Below are positions 44,460 through 53,676 of a stretch of DNA of 64,000 bases, one piece after another. Within the stretch, counting starts at the first letter, position 1. Every line of letters starts with the position of its first letter. The translations under genes and the position numbers were made by a program. The stretch spans positions 1-64,000 of the forward strand of contig CAXTBW010000006.1 in the NCBI GenBank assembly GCA_964242925.1. Direction: 5' to 3'. The notes under the pieces are model-generated. The model saw only the letters and a list, made by a program, of their open reading frames with translations. It searched no databases and was not told the DNA's origin. Source of the DNA: LMUY01 sp964242925 (GTDB taxonomy: Bacteria > Pseudomonadota > Alphaproteobacteria > Acetobacterales > Acetobacteraceae).

Positions 44460-45692
44460 ATGCTGCGAATGGTGCTGGCGTGCCTGTTGCTGACGCTGGG
44501 CGCCGCGCAGGCGCAGGGCACGATCAAGATCGGCGCGACCTACCCGCTGACCGGGGGCGCCGGGTCCGCCGGGCTGGCTCTGCGCGACGCGCTCGAGGTC
44601 GCGATGGACATCGTCAACAACCCGCACCCGGAGCTGGCGGCGATCCCGCTCGCGAACGGCGGCGGTCTGCCCAATTTGGGCGGGCGCAAGGTCGAGGTCA
44701 TCTTCAGCGACCACCAGGGCAACCCGGCCACCGCGCAGAGCCAGGCGCTGCGGCTGATCACGCAGGAGAAGGTGGTGGCGCTGGTCGGCGCCTACCAATC
44801 CAGCGCGACCCTGACGGCGAGCGCGGTGGCGGAGCGCTATGGCATTCCCTACGTCGCCGGAGAAGCGAGTTCGCCGGGGCTGACCGAGCGCGGCTTCCAC
44901 TGGTTCTTCCGGCCGACGCCGGTTGGGCCGGACTTTGGCGTGGCCTACGCGAGTTTCCTTGCCGGACTGAAGGCGAAGGGGACCACGGTCAGCACCGTGG
45001 CGGTGGTCAACGAGAACACCGAATACGGCACCTCGGTCAGCGAGGCGATCATCAAGGCGCTGACCGACAAGGGCATGAAGATCGGGCTGCACATCGCCTA
45101 CTCGGCCAACAGCAGCGACGTGAGCGCGCAGGTGCTGCAACTGAAGCAGGCCAACCCGGACGCGCTGGTGTTCGTGAGCTACACCTCCGACGCCATCCTG
45201 TTCATGAAGACGATGCATAACCTGGACTGGAAGCCGACGGTGCTGATCGGCGACGATTCCGGCTTCTCCGACAATGCGTTCATCACCGCCGTGGGAGATT
45301 TGGCGGAGGGCGCGATCAACCGCAGTTCGTTCGATGTGGGCAAGCCCGGCAGCCTTTCCTCCCTGGTCAACGAGCTGTACAAGAAGAAGGCCGGCCACGC
45401 GCTGGACGACACCAGCGCGCGCGGGCTCGAGGGTTTCCTGGTGCTGTGCGACGCGATCAACCGCGCCGGGTCGACCGAGCCGGCCAAGATACAGGCGGCG
45501 TTGCAGGCGACGGACCTGCGCGCGGATCAGCTGATGATCGGCTATGACGGCGTGAAGTTCGACGCCAAGGGGCAGAACCAGCGCGCGGCCACGCTGCTGG
45601 TGCAGCTGCGCGACCGGGTCTACCTGCCGGTGTGGCCGGACAACCTGGCGACGACGCAGGCCGCGCTGCCGTTCCAGGGCTGGGGCAAGTAA
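44460..45692 (+). CDS. Branched-chain amino acid-type ABC substrate-binding protein
   Basis: A 410-residue periplasmic binding protein of the LivJ/LivK class. Signal peptide MLRMVLACLLLTLGAAQAQG. The mature start IKIGATYPLTGGAGSAGLALRDALEVA (in part), VVALVGAYQSSATLTASAVAERYGIPYV (in part) and ENTEYGTSVSEAI are classic positions. The ligand may be an amino acid, amide or aromatic acid. First gene of a five-gene importer operon on the plus strand. Confidence 0.93.
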   Translation: MLRMVLACLLLTLGAAQAQGTIKIGATYPLTGGAGSAGLALRDALEVAMDIVNNPHPELAAIPLANGGGLPNLGGRKVEVIFSDHQGNPATAQSQALRLITQEKVVALVGAYQSSATLTASAVAERYGIPYVAGEASSPGLTERGFHWFFRPTPVGPDFGVAYASFLAGLKAKGTTVSTVAVVNENTEYGTSVSEAIIKALTDKGMKIGLHIAYSANSSDVSAQVLQLKQANPDALVFVSYTSDAILFMKTMHNLDWKPTVLIGDDSGFSDNAFITAVGDLAEGAINRSSFDVGKPGSLSSLVNELYKKKAGHALDDTSARGLEGFLVLCDAINRAGSTEPAKIQAALQATDLRADQLMIGYDGVKFDAKGQNQRAATLLVQLRDRVYLPVWPDNLATTQAALPFQGWGK

Positions 45693-45701
45693 GACCCCCG
45701 C

Positions 45702-46559
45702 TTGATCCTTCTCCAGGTCATTCTCAGCGGGCTGCTGATGGGCGCGGTGTACGCGCTGTTCTCCTCCGGGCTGACCCTGGTCTGGGGCATGATGAACGTC
45801 GTGAACTTCGCGCATGGCGACTTCGTCATGCTGGGGATGTACGTGGCGTTCTTCGTCTTCGCGCTGTTCGGCGCCGGGCCGCTGGTGTCGGTCCCGCTGG
45901 CGGCCATCCTGCTGCTGGGGCTGGGCGTGGTGGTGTATTTCGCGCTGATCAAGCACGTCATGCGCGGGCCGATGCTGGGCCAGATCCTGTCCACCTTCGG
46001 CCTGGCGCTGCTGCTGCGCTACGGCGCGTTCTGGGCGTTCAGCGCCAACTTCCGCACCCTGCCGGACACGCTGGTCGGCGGCACGCTGGTGCTGGGCGGC
46101 CTGCGGATCGAGGCGGCGCGGCTGCTGGCCGGCGTCGTGGCGCTGCTGCTGAGCCTGGGCATGCACCTGATGCTGACCCGCACCGCCATCGGCAGCCGCA
46201 TGCTCGCCGTGTCGGAAGACCGCGCCGCCGCCATGCTGGTCGGCATCCGGCCCGACCCGATGCAGGCGCTGGCCTGGGGCCTCGCGGGCGCCAGCACGGG
46301 GATCGCCGGCGCGTTGATAGCGCTGTTCTTCTACGTCTCCCCGACGGTCGGGGAGGGGCTGACGCTGATCGCGTTCATCACCGTCAGCCTCGGCGGGTTC
46401 GGCAGCGTGCCGGGCGCGATGATCGCCGGGCTGCTGATCGGCGTGGTGCAGGCGGTCAGCGCATTCACGCTCGGCGCAGTGTACGGCGACATCGTCATTT
46501 ACGCGCTGTTCCTGGTCACGCTATGGGTGCGCCCGCAGGGCCTGCTAGGCCGCGCATGA
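45702..46559 (+). CDS. livH: Branched-chain amino acid-type ABC permease LivH
   Basis: A 285-residue permease with about eight membrane segments. It opens with ILLQVILSGLLMGAVYALFSSGLTLVWGMMNVVNFAHGDFVMLGMY (in part), the LivH hallmark, and contains AVSEDRAAAMLVGI in the cytoplasmic coupling loop. The start is TTG 45702, nine bases after the upstream stop. Its stop overlaps the LivM start by four bases. Confidence 0.94.
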   Translation: MILLQVILSGLLMGAVYALFSSGLTLVWGMMNVVNFAHGDFVMLGMYVAFFVFALFGAGPLVSVPLAAILLLGLGVVVYFALIKHVMRGPMLGQILSTFGLALLLRYGAFWAFSANFRTLPDTLVGGTLVLGGLRIEAARLLAGVVALLLSLGMHLMLTRTAIGSRMLAVSEDRAAAMLVGIRPDPMQALAWGLAGASTGIAGALIALFFYVSPTVGEGLTLIAFITVSLGGFGSVPGAMIAGLLIGVVQAVSAFTLGAVYGDIVIYALFLVTLWVRPQGLLGRA

Positions 46560-47548
46560 GGCGCACCCTATGGCTTGGGGCCGCCGTGTTCGCCGTGCTT
46601 GCCGTGTTGCCGCTGCTAGTGGCGGACGTGTTCATCCAGCGGGTGGGCGCGTTGGTGCTGCTGGGCGCCATCTCGGCCTCGGCGTGGAACCTGATCGGCG
46701 GGTATGCCGGCCAGGTGTCCGTCGGGCACGCGATGTTCTTCGGCGCCGGCGCGTATGCGGGGCTGCTGGTCTACACGCTGTTCGGCTGGCCGCCGGTCGC
46801 CGGCGCGCCGCTGGGAGTCGCCGTCAGCCTGGTGCTGGCGACGCTGATCGGCTTGCCGACGTTCCGCCTGCGCGGGCACTATTTCTCGATGGCGACGATC
46901 GCCGCGGCCGAGCTGCTGCGCTTGCTGGTCAGCAACTGGGACCTGCTGGGCGCCTCCGTCGGCCTGATGGGCCCGGCGGTGCCGCGCAGCGTGGCGGACC
47001 TGCAGTTCATCGATCCGCGCGTCTACTACTGGATGTTCCTCGCCGTGCTGGCCGCGCTGCTGGCGCTCACCTGGGTGATCCAGCGCAGCCGCATGGGCTA
47101 CTATCTTCGCGCCATCAACGGCAGCGAGCGGGCGGCGCGCAGCCTGGGCGTGCCCGTGCTGCGGTTCAAGCTTTACGCGCTGCTGCTATCCGCCGGGTTC
47201 ACCTCGCTGGCGGGCACGCTGTATGCGTTGATGGTGGGTTTCGCAGACCCGGACAGCGTGCTGGGCGTGCTGATCTCGGTGAAGATGGTGATCATCGCAG
47301 CCCTCGGCGGCGCCGGCACGCTGTTCGGCCCGCTGGTTGGCGCGGCCATCCTGGTGCCGCTGGAGGAGGCGACCAACGCGCTGTTCGGTGGTTCCGGCGC
47401 CGGGATCACCTTCGTGGTCTACGGCGCGGTGATCCTGGTGATCGCTCGTTTCCTGCCCGGCGGGCTCGCCGACCTGGCGCGCCTGTTGCCCTCGCCGCGG
47501 AGCAGGCTTCGCGTTCCCGCGCCGCGGAGCGCGCCCCGTGCTCCTTGA
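46556..47548 (+). CDS. livM: Branched-chain amino acid-type ABC permease LivM
   Basis: A 330-residue permease. NLIGGYAGQVSVGHAMFFGAGAYAGLL (in part) is the LivM signature, and INGSERAARSLGVPVLRFKLYAL the coupling loop. ATG 46556 overlaps the LivH stop (ATGA). The last ~20 residues are proline/arginine-rich (SPRSRLRVPAPRSAPRAP) and overlap the LivG start by 11 nt; this tail is unusual and may be a recent extension. Confidence 0.93.
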   Translation: MRRTLWLGAAVFAVLAVLPLLVADVFIQRVGALVLLGAISASAWNLIGGYAGQVSVGHAMFFGAGAYAGLLVYTLFGWPPVAGAPLGVAVSLVLATLIGLPTFRLRGHYFSMATIAAAELLRLLVSNWDLLGASVGLMGPAVPRSVADLQFIDPRVYYWMFLAVLAALLALTWVIQRSRMGYYLRAINGSERAARSLGVPVLRFKLYALLLSAGFTSLAGTLYALMVGFADPDSVLGVLISVKMVIIAALGGAGTLFGPLVGAAILVPLEEATNALFGGSGAGITFVVYGAVILVIARFLPGGLADLARLLPSPRSRLRVPAPRSAPRAP

Positions 47549-48269
47549 GGCGCGGGATGTCGTCAAGAGCTTCGGCGCCTTTCGCGCAGTGGACGGCGCC
47601 AGCCTCGCCGTGGCCGAGGGCGACATCATCGGCCTGATCGGCCCGAACGGCGCCGGCAAGAGCACGTTCTTCAACGCCCTGGCCGGCGACGTGGCGCCCA
47701 CGACCGGCGCGATCGCGTTCAACGGCGTGGATGTCACCCGCGCCAGCCCCGAGGCGCATGCGCGGCTCGGGATCGCCCGCTCGTTCCAGGTCCCCGTGAC
47801 GTTCGAGGACATGAGCGTGGCCGAGAACGTGCTGGTCGGCGCCTTCCTGCGCCACCCCGGCCGCGCCGCCGCCGAGCGCGCCGCCGCCGAGGCGCTGGAC
47901 TTCACCGGCTTGGCGCCGCTGGCCGACAGCCGCGCGCGCGGCCTGGGCACGCCGGGCCGCAAACGGCTGGAGATCGCCCGCGCGCTGGCCACGGCGCCGC
48001 GCCTGCTCCTGCTGGACGAGGCGCTGGCCGGGCTGACCCCGGTGGAGGTCCGCGCCGCGATCGACCTGGTGCGCCGTATCCACGCGCGCGGCATCACGCT
48101 CATCATCGTCGAGCACATCATGGAGGTGATCCTCACCCTGACGCACCGCGCCGTGGTGTTCCACCAGGGCCGGGTGATCGCCGACGGCGCCCCGCGCGAC
48201 GTCGTCGCCGACCCGGCCGTAGTGTCCGCCTACTTAGGCCGCAGCCTAACGCGCAAGGTCCGTCCTTGA
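47538..48269 (+). CDS. livG: Branched-chain amino acid-type ABC ATP-binding protein LivG
   Basis: A 243-residue ATPase. Walker A GPNGAGKSTFFNAL, Q-loop ARSFQVPVTFEDM, Walker B LLLLDEALAGLTPVE and H-loop IIVEHIMEVI are present. The signature helix reads LGTPGRKRLEIARAL in place of LSxGQ, a degenerate form seen in some urea/amide-type relatives. The start is GTG 47538 inside the LivM 3' end. The stop overlaps LivF by four bases. Confidence 0.92.
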   Translation: MLLEARDVVKSFGAFRAVDGASLAVAEGDIIGLIGPNGAGKSTFFNALAGDVAPTTGAIAFNGVDVTRASPEAHARLGIARSFQVPVTFEDMSVAENVLVGAFLRHPGRAAAERAAAEALDFTGLAPLADSRARGLGTPGRKRLEIARALATAPRLLLLDEALAGLTPVEVRAAIDLVRRIHARGITLIIVEHIMEVILTLTHRAVVFHQGRVIADGAPRDVVADPAVVSAYLGRSLTRKVRP

Positions 48270-48976
48270 TCGCGTTGCAGGTGAGCAATCTGTGCGTGCG
48301 CTACGGCGACCTGGTCGGCGTGGCGGACGTGTCGCTCGCGGTGCCGCAAGGCGCTGTCGTGGCGTTGATCGGGTCGAACGGCGCCGGCAAGACCACCACG
48401 TTGAACGCGATCGCCGGGCTGGTCCCCGTGGCGAGCGGGCGGATCACCTTCCAGGGCGACGAGATCGCCGGGCAGCCGGCCTACGCCGTGGTTAGGCGCG
48501 GCCTGGCGCTGTCGCCGGAGGGCTGGCGGTTGTTCGTGGGCCAGACCGTCGAGCAAAACCTGCGCCTGGGCGCCACCACCTTGCGCGACCACGCCCGGCT
48601 GCCGGCGGTGCTGGACCGGGTGTTCGCCCTGTTCCCCCGCCTGAAGGAGCGCCGCCGCCAGCGCGCCGGCACCCTGTCCGGCGGCGAGCGCCAGATGCTG
48701 GCGATGGGCCGCGCGCTGATGTGCGAGCCGCGCATGCTGCTGCTGGACGAGCCAAGCCTGGGCTTGGCGCCTGCGGTGGTGGAGGCGCTATACGAGACGC
48801 TGGCCCGGCTGCACGCCGAAGGCATGACGATGCTGCTGGCGGAACAATCGGTGGAGCTGGCGTTGGAGATTTCGCAGCACGCTTACGTGTTGCAGACGGG
48901 GAAGAGCGTGCTGGACGGCCCGGCGGCGGAGCTGGCGCGGGACCCCGAGGTGCAGCGGATCTACTTGGGGTTGTGA
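48266..48976 (+). CDS. livF: Branched-chain amino acid-type ABC ATP-binding protein LivF
   Basis: A 236-residue ATPase pairing with LivG. Walker A GSNGAGKTTTLNA, signature LSGGERQMLAMGRAL, Walker B MLLLDEPSLGLAP and H-loop LLAEQSVELALEI are canonical. TTG 48266 lies in a 4-nt overlap with the LivG stop. It is the last gene of the importer operon and is followed by a dispersed repeat. Confidence 0.94.
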   Translation: MIALQVSNLCVRYGDLVGVADVSLAVPQGAVVALIGSNGAGKTTTLNAIAGLVPVASGRITFQGDEIAGQPAYAVVRRGLALSPEGWRLFVGQTVEQNLRLGATTLRDHARLPAVLDRVFALFPRLKERRRQRAGTLSGGERQMLAMGRALMCEPRMLLLDEPSLGLAPAVVEALYETLARLHAEGMTMLLAEQSVELALEISQHAYVLQTGKSVLDGPAAELARDPEVQRIYLGL

Positions 48977-48994
48977 TGAGCCTTGTGGTACGCC

Positions 48995-49153
48995 AGCGGC
49001 CGAAAACGCTGACTTTCTCGCCGCGCTGCTATCGTCATTGCGAGAAGCGCTTGCGACGCCGCGATCCAGTCGTCAGCACCGCACTTGCCGTCCTGGATCG
49101 ACGCGCCGCCAAGCGGCGGCTCGCGATGACGGGTGGTTGTTTTGGGTCGCCGG
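48995..49153. repeat. Dispersed intergenic palindromic repeat, copy 2
   Basis: The second copy of the 3083-3240 element. CGTCATTGCGAGAAGCG (from 49033) pairs with GGCTCGCGATGACG (to 49131), with matching flanks on both sides. It fills most of the 250-nt gap between livF and the DNA methyltransferase; the remainder (49154-49227) shows nothing. Confidence 0.75.
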
Positions 49154-49227
49154 CATTACGTTCGTTGCGACCAAGCGCATCACAACCGTCCCGGGACATA
49201 CCCAACCAACGGTTCATCTTTCACCCG

Positions 49228-50442
49228 TCAATCTCGCCGTCGGAGGACAACGATCCGGTTCGTGTTCGTGCCCTTGGAGCCGTTGGCGACCCCCCAGCAG
49301 TTCGCCGTCTTGGTGAACTCCTGCTGGTTGACCATGACGAACAGACGATCGAACGGCAGCGGTTTGGCTGCGTCCCAGACAAGGCGTTCGAGGAGGACCC
49401 TCCCGCCCCTGACCTCGCCCACCTCGAAAGCGACATGCCCTCCGGGCCGCACCACGCGCGCAAGCTCAGTCAGCGTTCCGTGCACCATGCCCTGCCAGGC
49501 CGTTTCGGTGCGGTGGTGGGCGATCTTGACGCTCGTTGCGTCGATGCCGGAGAACCAGCTGCGCAGCCAGTTGTCTTCCGCATACTGGACGATGTCCAAG
49601 AACGGCGGAGACGTGACGACCAGCTGAACCGACGCGTCCCGAAGCGCAGGCGTGGCTTGTGCGGACGCAGTCATCAGCAGCGCGTCCGGATGCGGCGCCA
49701 TCTGTCCATCCCGCAGCAGCGACCGGCTTTTCTTCAGTATCAAGTCCGGCACGGCGCGATCGGGCGGCGTCTGTGAGCGTTGCTCGTTGATCTTGCGCTG
49801 CGCGTTGGACGAGACGGCCTGGTTGGGCGGCAACGTATAGACCGAGAAGAAGCCCGGGGAATGCCCCGTCAGGCGGTTGATGGCGACCATCCGTATCCAG
49901 TCGTCGACCGGATCGGGGATCCCTCCCAGCGGCGCCCGCTCGATCAGCCACGCGCGCAGGGCGTCGAGGTGGCGCAACGTGCGAGGGCTGTAGAACGCCA
50001 GCAGGTCGTCCTCTCGTTCCTGGCCCGCATCCCACGGGACCTGCCGCAATCGCTCGACGATGTCGGTCAAAGCCGGCGGCCGAAGCCGTGGCCGGGTGAG
50101 CAGGACGCTCAACGGATTGATGTCGTTCCCGACGGGATGCCTGCGCATCAGCGCCGCCTGCACCGGCGTCGTGCCACGGCCCATGAAAGGGTCATAGACG
50201 GAGTCGCCGGGCTCGCTGAGCCGTGCGATGAAGAACTCGGGCAGTTGCGGCTTGAAGCAGGCGCGGTAGCTCACCTCGTGCATCGAGTGCGCCTGGCGTT
50301 GGCCGGACGTCCAGAATTCGTTGACGAAATACGGGATTTCGCCCTCGTCAAGCTCGGCCGAACGCTGCCCGAAATCGGCGAACCCGCGAACGGCTTCCGT
50401 GAACGATGCATCCGTCACGAGCGCCGCTTGGGATCGCGTCAA
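49228..50442 (-). CDS. DNA methyltransferase (N4-cytosine/N6-adenine type) with motif order X-I-IV
   Basis: About 404 residues from TTG 50442, which overlaps the tyrS stop by four bases; GTG 50418 is the alternative. LPEFFIARLSEPGDSVYDPFMGRGTT (in part, 68-92) contains motifs X and I; LVVTSPPFLDIVQYAEDN (275-291) is the catalytic motif IV in TSPPF form. Between them lie ~180 residues that may recognise DNA. Beta-class enzymes with TSPP motifs usually have IV before I; here the order is reversed. No restriction endonuclease is adjacent, so it looks like a solitary methyltransferase. Specificity is unknown. Confidence 0.8.
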   Translation of the reverse strand: MTRSQAALVTDASFTEAVRGFADFGQRSAELDEGEIPYFVNEFWTSGQRQAHSMHEVSYRACFKPQLPEFFIARLSEPGDSVYDPFMGRGTTPVQAALMRRHPVGNDINPLSVLLTRPRLRPPALTDIVERLRQVPWDAGQEREDDLLAFYSPRTLRHLDALRAWLIERAPLGGIPDPVDDWIRMVAINRLTGHSPGFFSVYTLPPNQAVSSNAQRKINEQRSQTPPDRAVPDLILKKSRSLLRDGQMAPHPDALLMTASAQATPALRDASVQLVVTSPPFLDIVQYAEDNWLRSWFSGIDATSVKIAHHRTETAWQGMVHGTLTELARVVRPGGHVAFEVGEVRGGRVLLERLVWDAAKPLPFDRLFVMVNQQEFTKTANCWGVANGSKGTNTNRIVVLRRRD

Positions 50443-51680
50443 TGCACCCGTATCAGCCGGTGCTGCTTGCGCCCGGCGGACAATTTGATCGCGCCGTCCC
50501 GCAAATCCGCCGCCGTCACCACGGCATCGTCCGCCACCGCCGCGTCGTTCACCCGCGCGCCGCCGCCGCGAATCAGCCGGCGCGCCTCGCCCAGGCTGGC
50601 GCACAGGCCGCTGTCGGCCAGCAACCGGAACACCGGCAACCCGCGCGCCAGCTCCTCCGCACCGACCATGTGGGTCGGCAGCGTCTCCGCCGCGGCGCCG
50701 GCCTCGAACGTGGCGCGCGCCGTTTCCGCCGCCGCCAGCCCGGCGTCGCGCCCATGCGCGAGGGACGTCGCCTCGGTCGCCAGCACCTTCTTCGCCTCGT
50801 TGATCTCGGCGCCGCCCAGCGCGGCCAGCCGGTCGATCTCGCCCAGCGCCAGGTCGGTGAACAGCCGTAGGAAGCGGCCGACGTCGGCGTCCTCCGTGTT
50901 GCGCCAGAACTGCCAGTAGTCGTACGGAGACAGCCGCGCGCCCGACAGCCACACCGCCCCCGCCGCCGTCTTGCCCATCTTGGCGCCGGACGCGGTGGTG
51001 ATCAGCGGCGTCGTCAGTCCCCAGACCGGCCGCGCATCGGTCCGCCGCACCAGCTCCACGCCCGACACGATGTTGCCCCACTGGTCCGACCCGCCGATCT
51101 GCAGCACCACGCCGCACCGGCGCAGCAGCTCGCGGAAATCGTAGGCCTGCAGGATGGAGTAGTTGAATTCCAGGAAGGTCAGCCCCTGCTCGCGGTCCAG
51201 CCGGGTGCGCACGCTGTCGGCGGACAGCATGCGGCTGATCGAGAAATGCGGGCCCACGTCGCGCAGCAGGTCGATGTAGCCGAGCCGGTCCAGCCACTCC
51301 GCGTTGTCCGCCAGCAAGGCGTCGCCGGGCGCCTCGCCGAAGCGCACGAACGGCGCGATGCAGCGCTGGATGCCGGCCTTGTTGACGGCGATCCGCTCGT
51401 CGTCCAGCATCACGCGGGCCTCGTCGCGGAACGACGGGTCGCCGATGCGCGAGGTGCCGCCGCCCATCAACGCCACCGGGCGGTGACCGTGGCGCTGCAT
51501 CAGGCGCAGCATCATGATCTGCACCAGGCTGCCGACATGCAGGCTGTCGGCGGTGCAGTCGAAGCCGATATAGCCGGCGATCGGCCCGGCGGCGCAGGCG
51601 GCGCCCAGCGCGGCCAGGTCGGTGCACTGGTTGACGAAGCCGCGACGTTCGGCCTCGTGCAGGAAGTCGCTGGTCGGCAT
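50439..51680 (-). CDS. tyrS: Tyrosine--tRNA ligase
   Basis: A 413-residue class I aminoacyl-tRNA synthetase charging tRNA-Tyr. GYIGFDCTADSLHVGSLVQI (in part) contains the HIGH-like HVGS; QIGGSDQWGNIVSGVEL binds tyrosine; GAKMGKTAAG is the KMSKS loop. The C-terminal S4-like RNA-binding segment (LCASLGEARRLIRGGGARVND) is complete. ATG 51680 gives the usual N-terminus. The methyltransferase gene overlaps its stop. Confidence 0.97.
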   Translation of the reverse strand: MPTSDFLHEAERRGFVNQCTDLAALGAACAAGPIAGYIGFDCTADSLHVGSLVQIMMLRLMQRHGHRPVALMGGGTSRIGDPSFRDEARVMLDDERIAVNKAGIQRCIAPFVRFGEAPGDALLADNAEWLDRLGYIDLLRDVGPHFSISRMLSADSVRTRLDREQGLTFLEFNYSILQAYDFRELLRRCGVVLQIGGSDQWGNIVSGVELVRRTDARPVWGLTTPLITTASGAKMGKTAAGAVWLSGARLSPYDYWQFWRNTEDADVGRFLRLFTDLALGEIDRLAALGGAEINEAKKVLATEATSLAHGRDAGLAAAETARATFEAGAAAETLPTHMVGAEELARGLPVFRLLADSGLCASLGEARRLIRGGGARVNDAAVADDAVVTAADLRDGAIKLSAGRKQHRLIRVH

Positions 51681-51767
51681 CGCGGCTCGCTTGGGGAAGG
51701 GAAGGCAGCGGGCTAGCACAGGCCGGCGGCGCGCGCACTGGATATCGCGCAGCCGTGTGCTACCACC

Positions 51768-52670
51768 ATGTCAAAAGCATTCGCAGACAGGAGTCGCGCG
51801 ATGGCCCCAAACGATATGACCCACGAGGCCGCCGCGTCGACGCATGACTCCGAGCTTGGCTCGACAACCTCGCGCAAGACGCTGATTTTCGCCAACGACA
51901 AGTCGAGCGGCAAGACCACCACCGCCAGCGCCGTGCTGGTGAACCTGCTCGACCGATATCCCGCGATGATGCGCAACGTGGAAGTGCGCGAATACGAGCG
52001 GCAGCCCCGGCTGTCGACCCTGTTCGACGCCTCGGACGGGCTGGCGGCGATCGCGCATTTCGACGCCCGCAACGCCGAGGCGTTCGAAGCGGCGCGGGAC
52101 CTGGCGGACGACCCGAACGCCACCGCGTGGGACGACCTGCTGTTCGCGCTTGGCAACGGCGCCCTGATCGTGGATCTGGGCGCCAACATCTTCACCGAGA
52201 TCTGCCGCATCCTGGACGAGGAGCCGCGGCCGATCTTCCCGGACGGCGGCGAGTGCATGGGCGTCGTGGTCCCCGTGACGACCGCCGCGGACTCCGTCGA
52301 GTCCGCCATCGCCGCGATCGAGAGCGCGCTGAGCTGGGGCGCGCGCGTGCAGGTCTTCGCGGTCGAGCAGAAGTACCTCGGCGCGTTCACCGCCACCGGC
52401 CCCTGGCCCGAGTTCCGGCAGCGCCTGCTGCAGACCGAGGCCAGCCGCTTCCAGGTCGTGCGGATCGAGAAGCTGAAGGTCGCCGACATCGGCAGCGTGG
52501 TGTTCCAGCGCATCGACAAGCTGGTGACCAACGCGCAGGCCGCGCTGAAGGACTCGACCCTGCAGGGCGCCGGCTATATCCGCGCCGTCCGCCAGGCCCG
52601 CTCGGAAGTGGGCTGGGGGGCGCGGACGATGGAGGCCGTGCAGCCGATCGCGGACTGGTTCGCCCGCTGA
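51768..52670 (+). CDS. ParA-like P-loop ATPase with atypical Walker A
   Basis: A 300-residue protein. IFANDKSSGKTTTASAVLVNLL (in part, Walker A at 45-52) resembles ParA/MinD-type KGGxGKTT loops but has DKSSGKTTT. VREYERQP and GALIVDLGANIFTEI (in part) take the places of the switch strands. A C-terminal half with VVVPVTTAADSVESAIAAIE follows the deviant-Walker fold. Possible roles include partition, polarity or plasmid-type segregation; there is no ParB gene. ATG 51768 is used, with ATG 51801 also possible. It lies 25 nt before the potassium channel. Confidence 0.72.
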   Translation: MSKAFADRSRAMAPNDMTHEAAASTHDSELGSTTSRKTLIFANDKSSGKTTTASAVLVNLLDRYPAMMRNVEVREYERQPRLSTLFDASDGLAAIAHFDARNAEAFEAARDLADDPNATAWDDLLFALGNGALIVDLGANIFTEICRILDEEPRPIFPDGGECMGVVVPVTTAADSVESAIAAIESALSWGARVQVFAVEQKYLGAFTATGPWPEFRQRLLQTEASRFQVVRIEKLKVADIGSVVFQRIDKLVTNAQAALKDSTLQGAGYIRAVRQARSEVGWGARTMEAVQPIADWFAR

Positions 52671-52695
52671 CCCGGCGTCGCACGGCCTAGCATCC

Positions 52696-53610
52696 ATGGC
52701 TCGCCGCAAACCGCTCGTCGTCCTGTCGCGGCCGCCCGAGGGGAGCGCGGGCGCAACGCGCCTGGTGCAACGCAACAAGACCGAGGCGCCGATCCGCCTG
52801 GGCGCCGGCACGCGGTGGCACCGCGACATCTATCACCGCATCCTGGTGCTGCGCTGGCACAGCTTCCTGCTGGGCGGCACGGCGCTGTACCTGTTGCTGA
52901 ACGTGATGTTCGCCGGCCTCTACTTCGCGCAACCCGGCGGCGTGGACCATGCCCGGCCCGGCTCCTTCACCGACGCGTTCTTCTTCAGCATCCAGACCAT
53001 GGCGACCATCGGCTACGGCGTGCTGACCCCGGTTGGCGTCTACGCCAACATCATCGTCACGATCGAGACCATGGTCGCGCTCGTCCTGGTGGCGTTCACC
53101 ACCGGGCTGACCTTCGCCCGCTTCTCCCGCCCGACCGCGCGAGTCAATTTCAGCCAGTTCGCCACCATCGCGCCCTACAACGGCGTGCCGACCCTGGCGG
53201 TGCGGCTGTCCAACATCCGGCGCAACCAGATCCTGGAGGCGGATGTGGGACTGACGTTGGTCCGCAACGAGTTCAGCGCCGAAGGGCAGTGGATGCGGCG
53301 GTTCTACGACCTCGCTTTGTCGCGCGGGCACACGCCGATCTTCTCGCTGACCTTCACCGCGATGCACCCGATCGACGAGCAGAGCCCGCTGCACGGCGTG
53401 GACGAGGCGACGCTGCGGGCGCAGAACGCCGAAATCCTGGTCACGGTGACCGGGCTGGACGAGACGATGAGCCAGACCATCCACGCCCGCGCCAGCTACA
53501 TCATGGACGAGCTGAGGTTCGGCTACCGCTTCGTCGACATTTTCGGGTTCACGCCCGAGGGTCGGATCGTGATCGACTACACCAAGTTCGACGAGGTGGT
53601 TCGCGTGTAG
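52696..53610 (+). CDS. KirBac-type inward rectifier potassium channel
   Basis: A 304-residue channel subunit. Residues ~40-58 are the slide helix (WHRDIYHRILVLRWHSFLL), TM1 is ~59-78, and the pore helix and selectivity filter FFFSIQTMATIGYGVLTPVG (in part) have TIGYG at 104-108. TM2 follows at ~116-140, then a cytoplasmic immunoglobulin-like domain (~150-295) with TLAVRLSNIRRNQILEADV. The architecture is that of bacterial Kir channels, which assemble as tetramers. Followed by a strong hairpin. Confidence 0.93.
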   Translation: MARRKPLVVLSRPPEGSAGATRLVQRNKTEAPIRLGAGTRWHRDIYHRILVLRWHSFLLGGTALYLLLNVMFAGLYFAQPGGVDHARPGSFTDAFFFSIQTMATIGYGVLTPVGVYANIIVTIETMVALVLVAFTTGLTFARFSRPTARVNFSQFATIAPYNGVPTLAVRLSNIRRNQILEADVGLTLVRNEFSAEGQWMRRFYDLALSRGHTPIFSLTFTAMHPIDEQSPLHGVDEATLRAQNAEILVTVTGLDETMSQTIHARASYIMDELRFGYRFVDIFGFTPEGRIVIDYTKFDEVVRV

Positions 53611-53630
53611 CCGGGCTGGAGCCCCAGAGA

Positions 53631-53666
53631 GATCGTCATGCCCGGGCTGACCCGGGCATGACGATC
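53631..53666. terminator. Bidirectional hairpin between convergent genes
   Basis: GATCGTCATGCCCGGG (53631-53646), loop CTGA, and its exact complement (53651-53666) form a 16-bp stem. It lies 20 nt after the channel stop and 10 nt beyond the CoxE-like stop. There is no long T-run, so it may act by structure alone. The CGTCATGCC arms recall the 16713 repeat family. Confidence 0.7.
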
Positions 53667-53676
53667 TTGGCGTGGG

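Noticed and set aside
49228..51738. An 836-residue minus-strand frame suggesting a tyrS-methyltransferase fusion
   Set aside because: tyrS is in a different frame and ends at 50439. Only the part after 50442 encodes methyltransferase, so there is no fusion.
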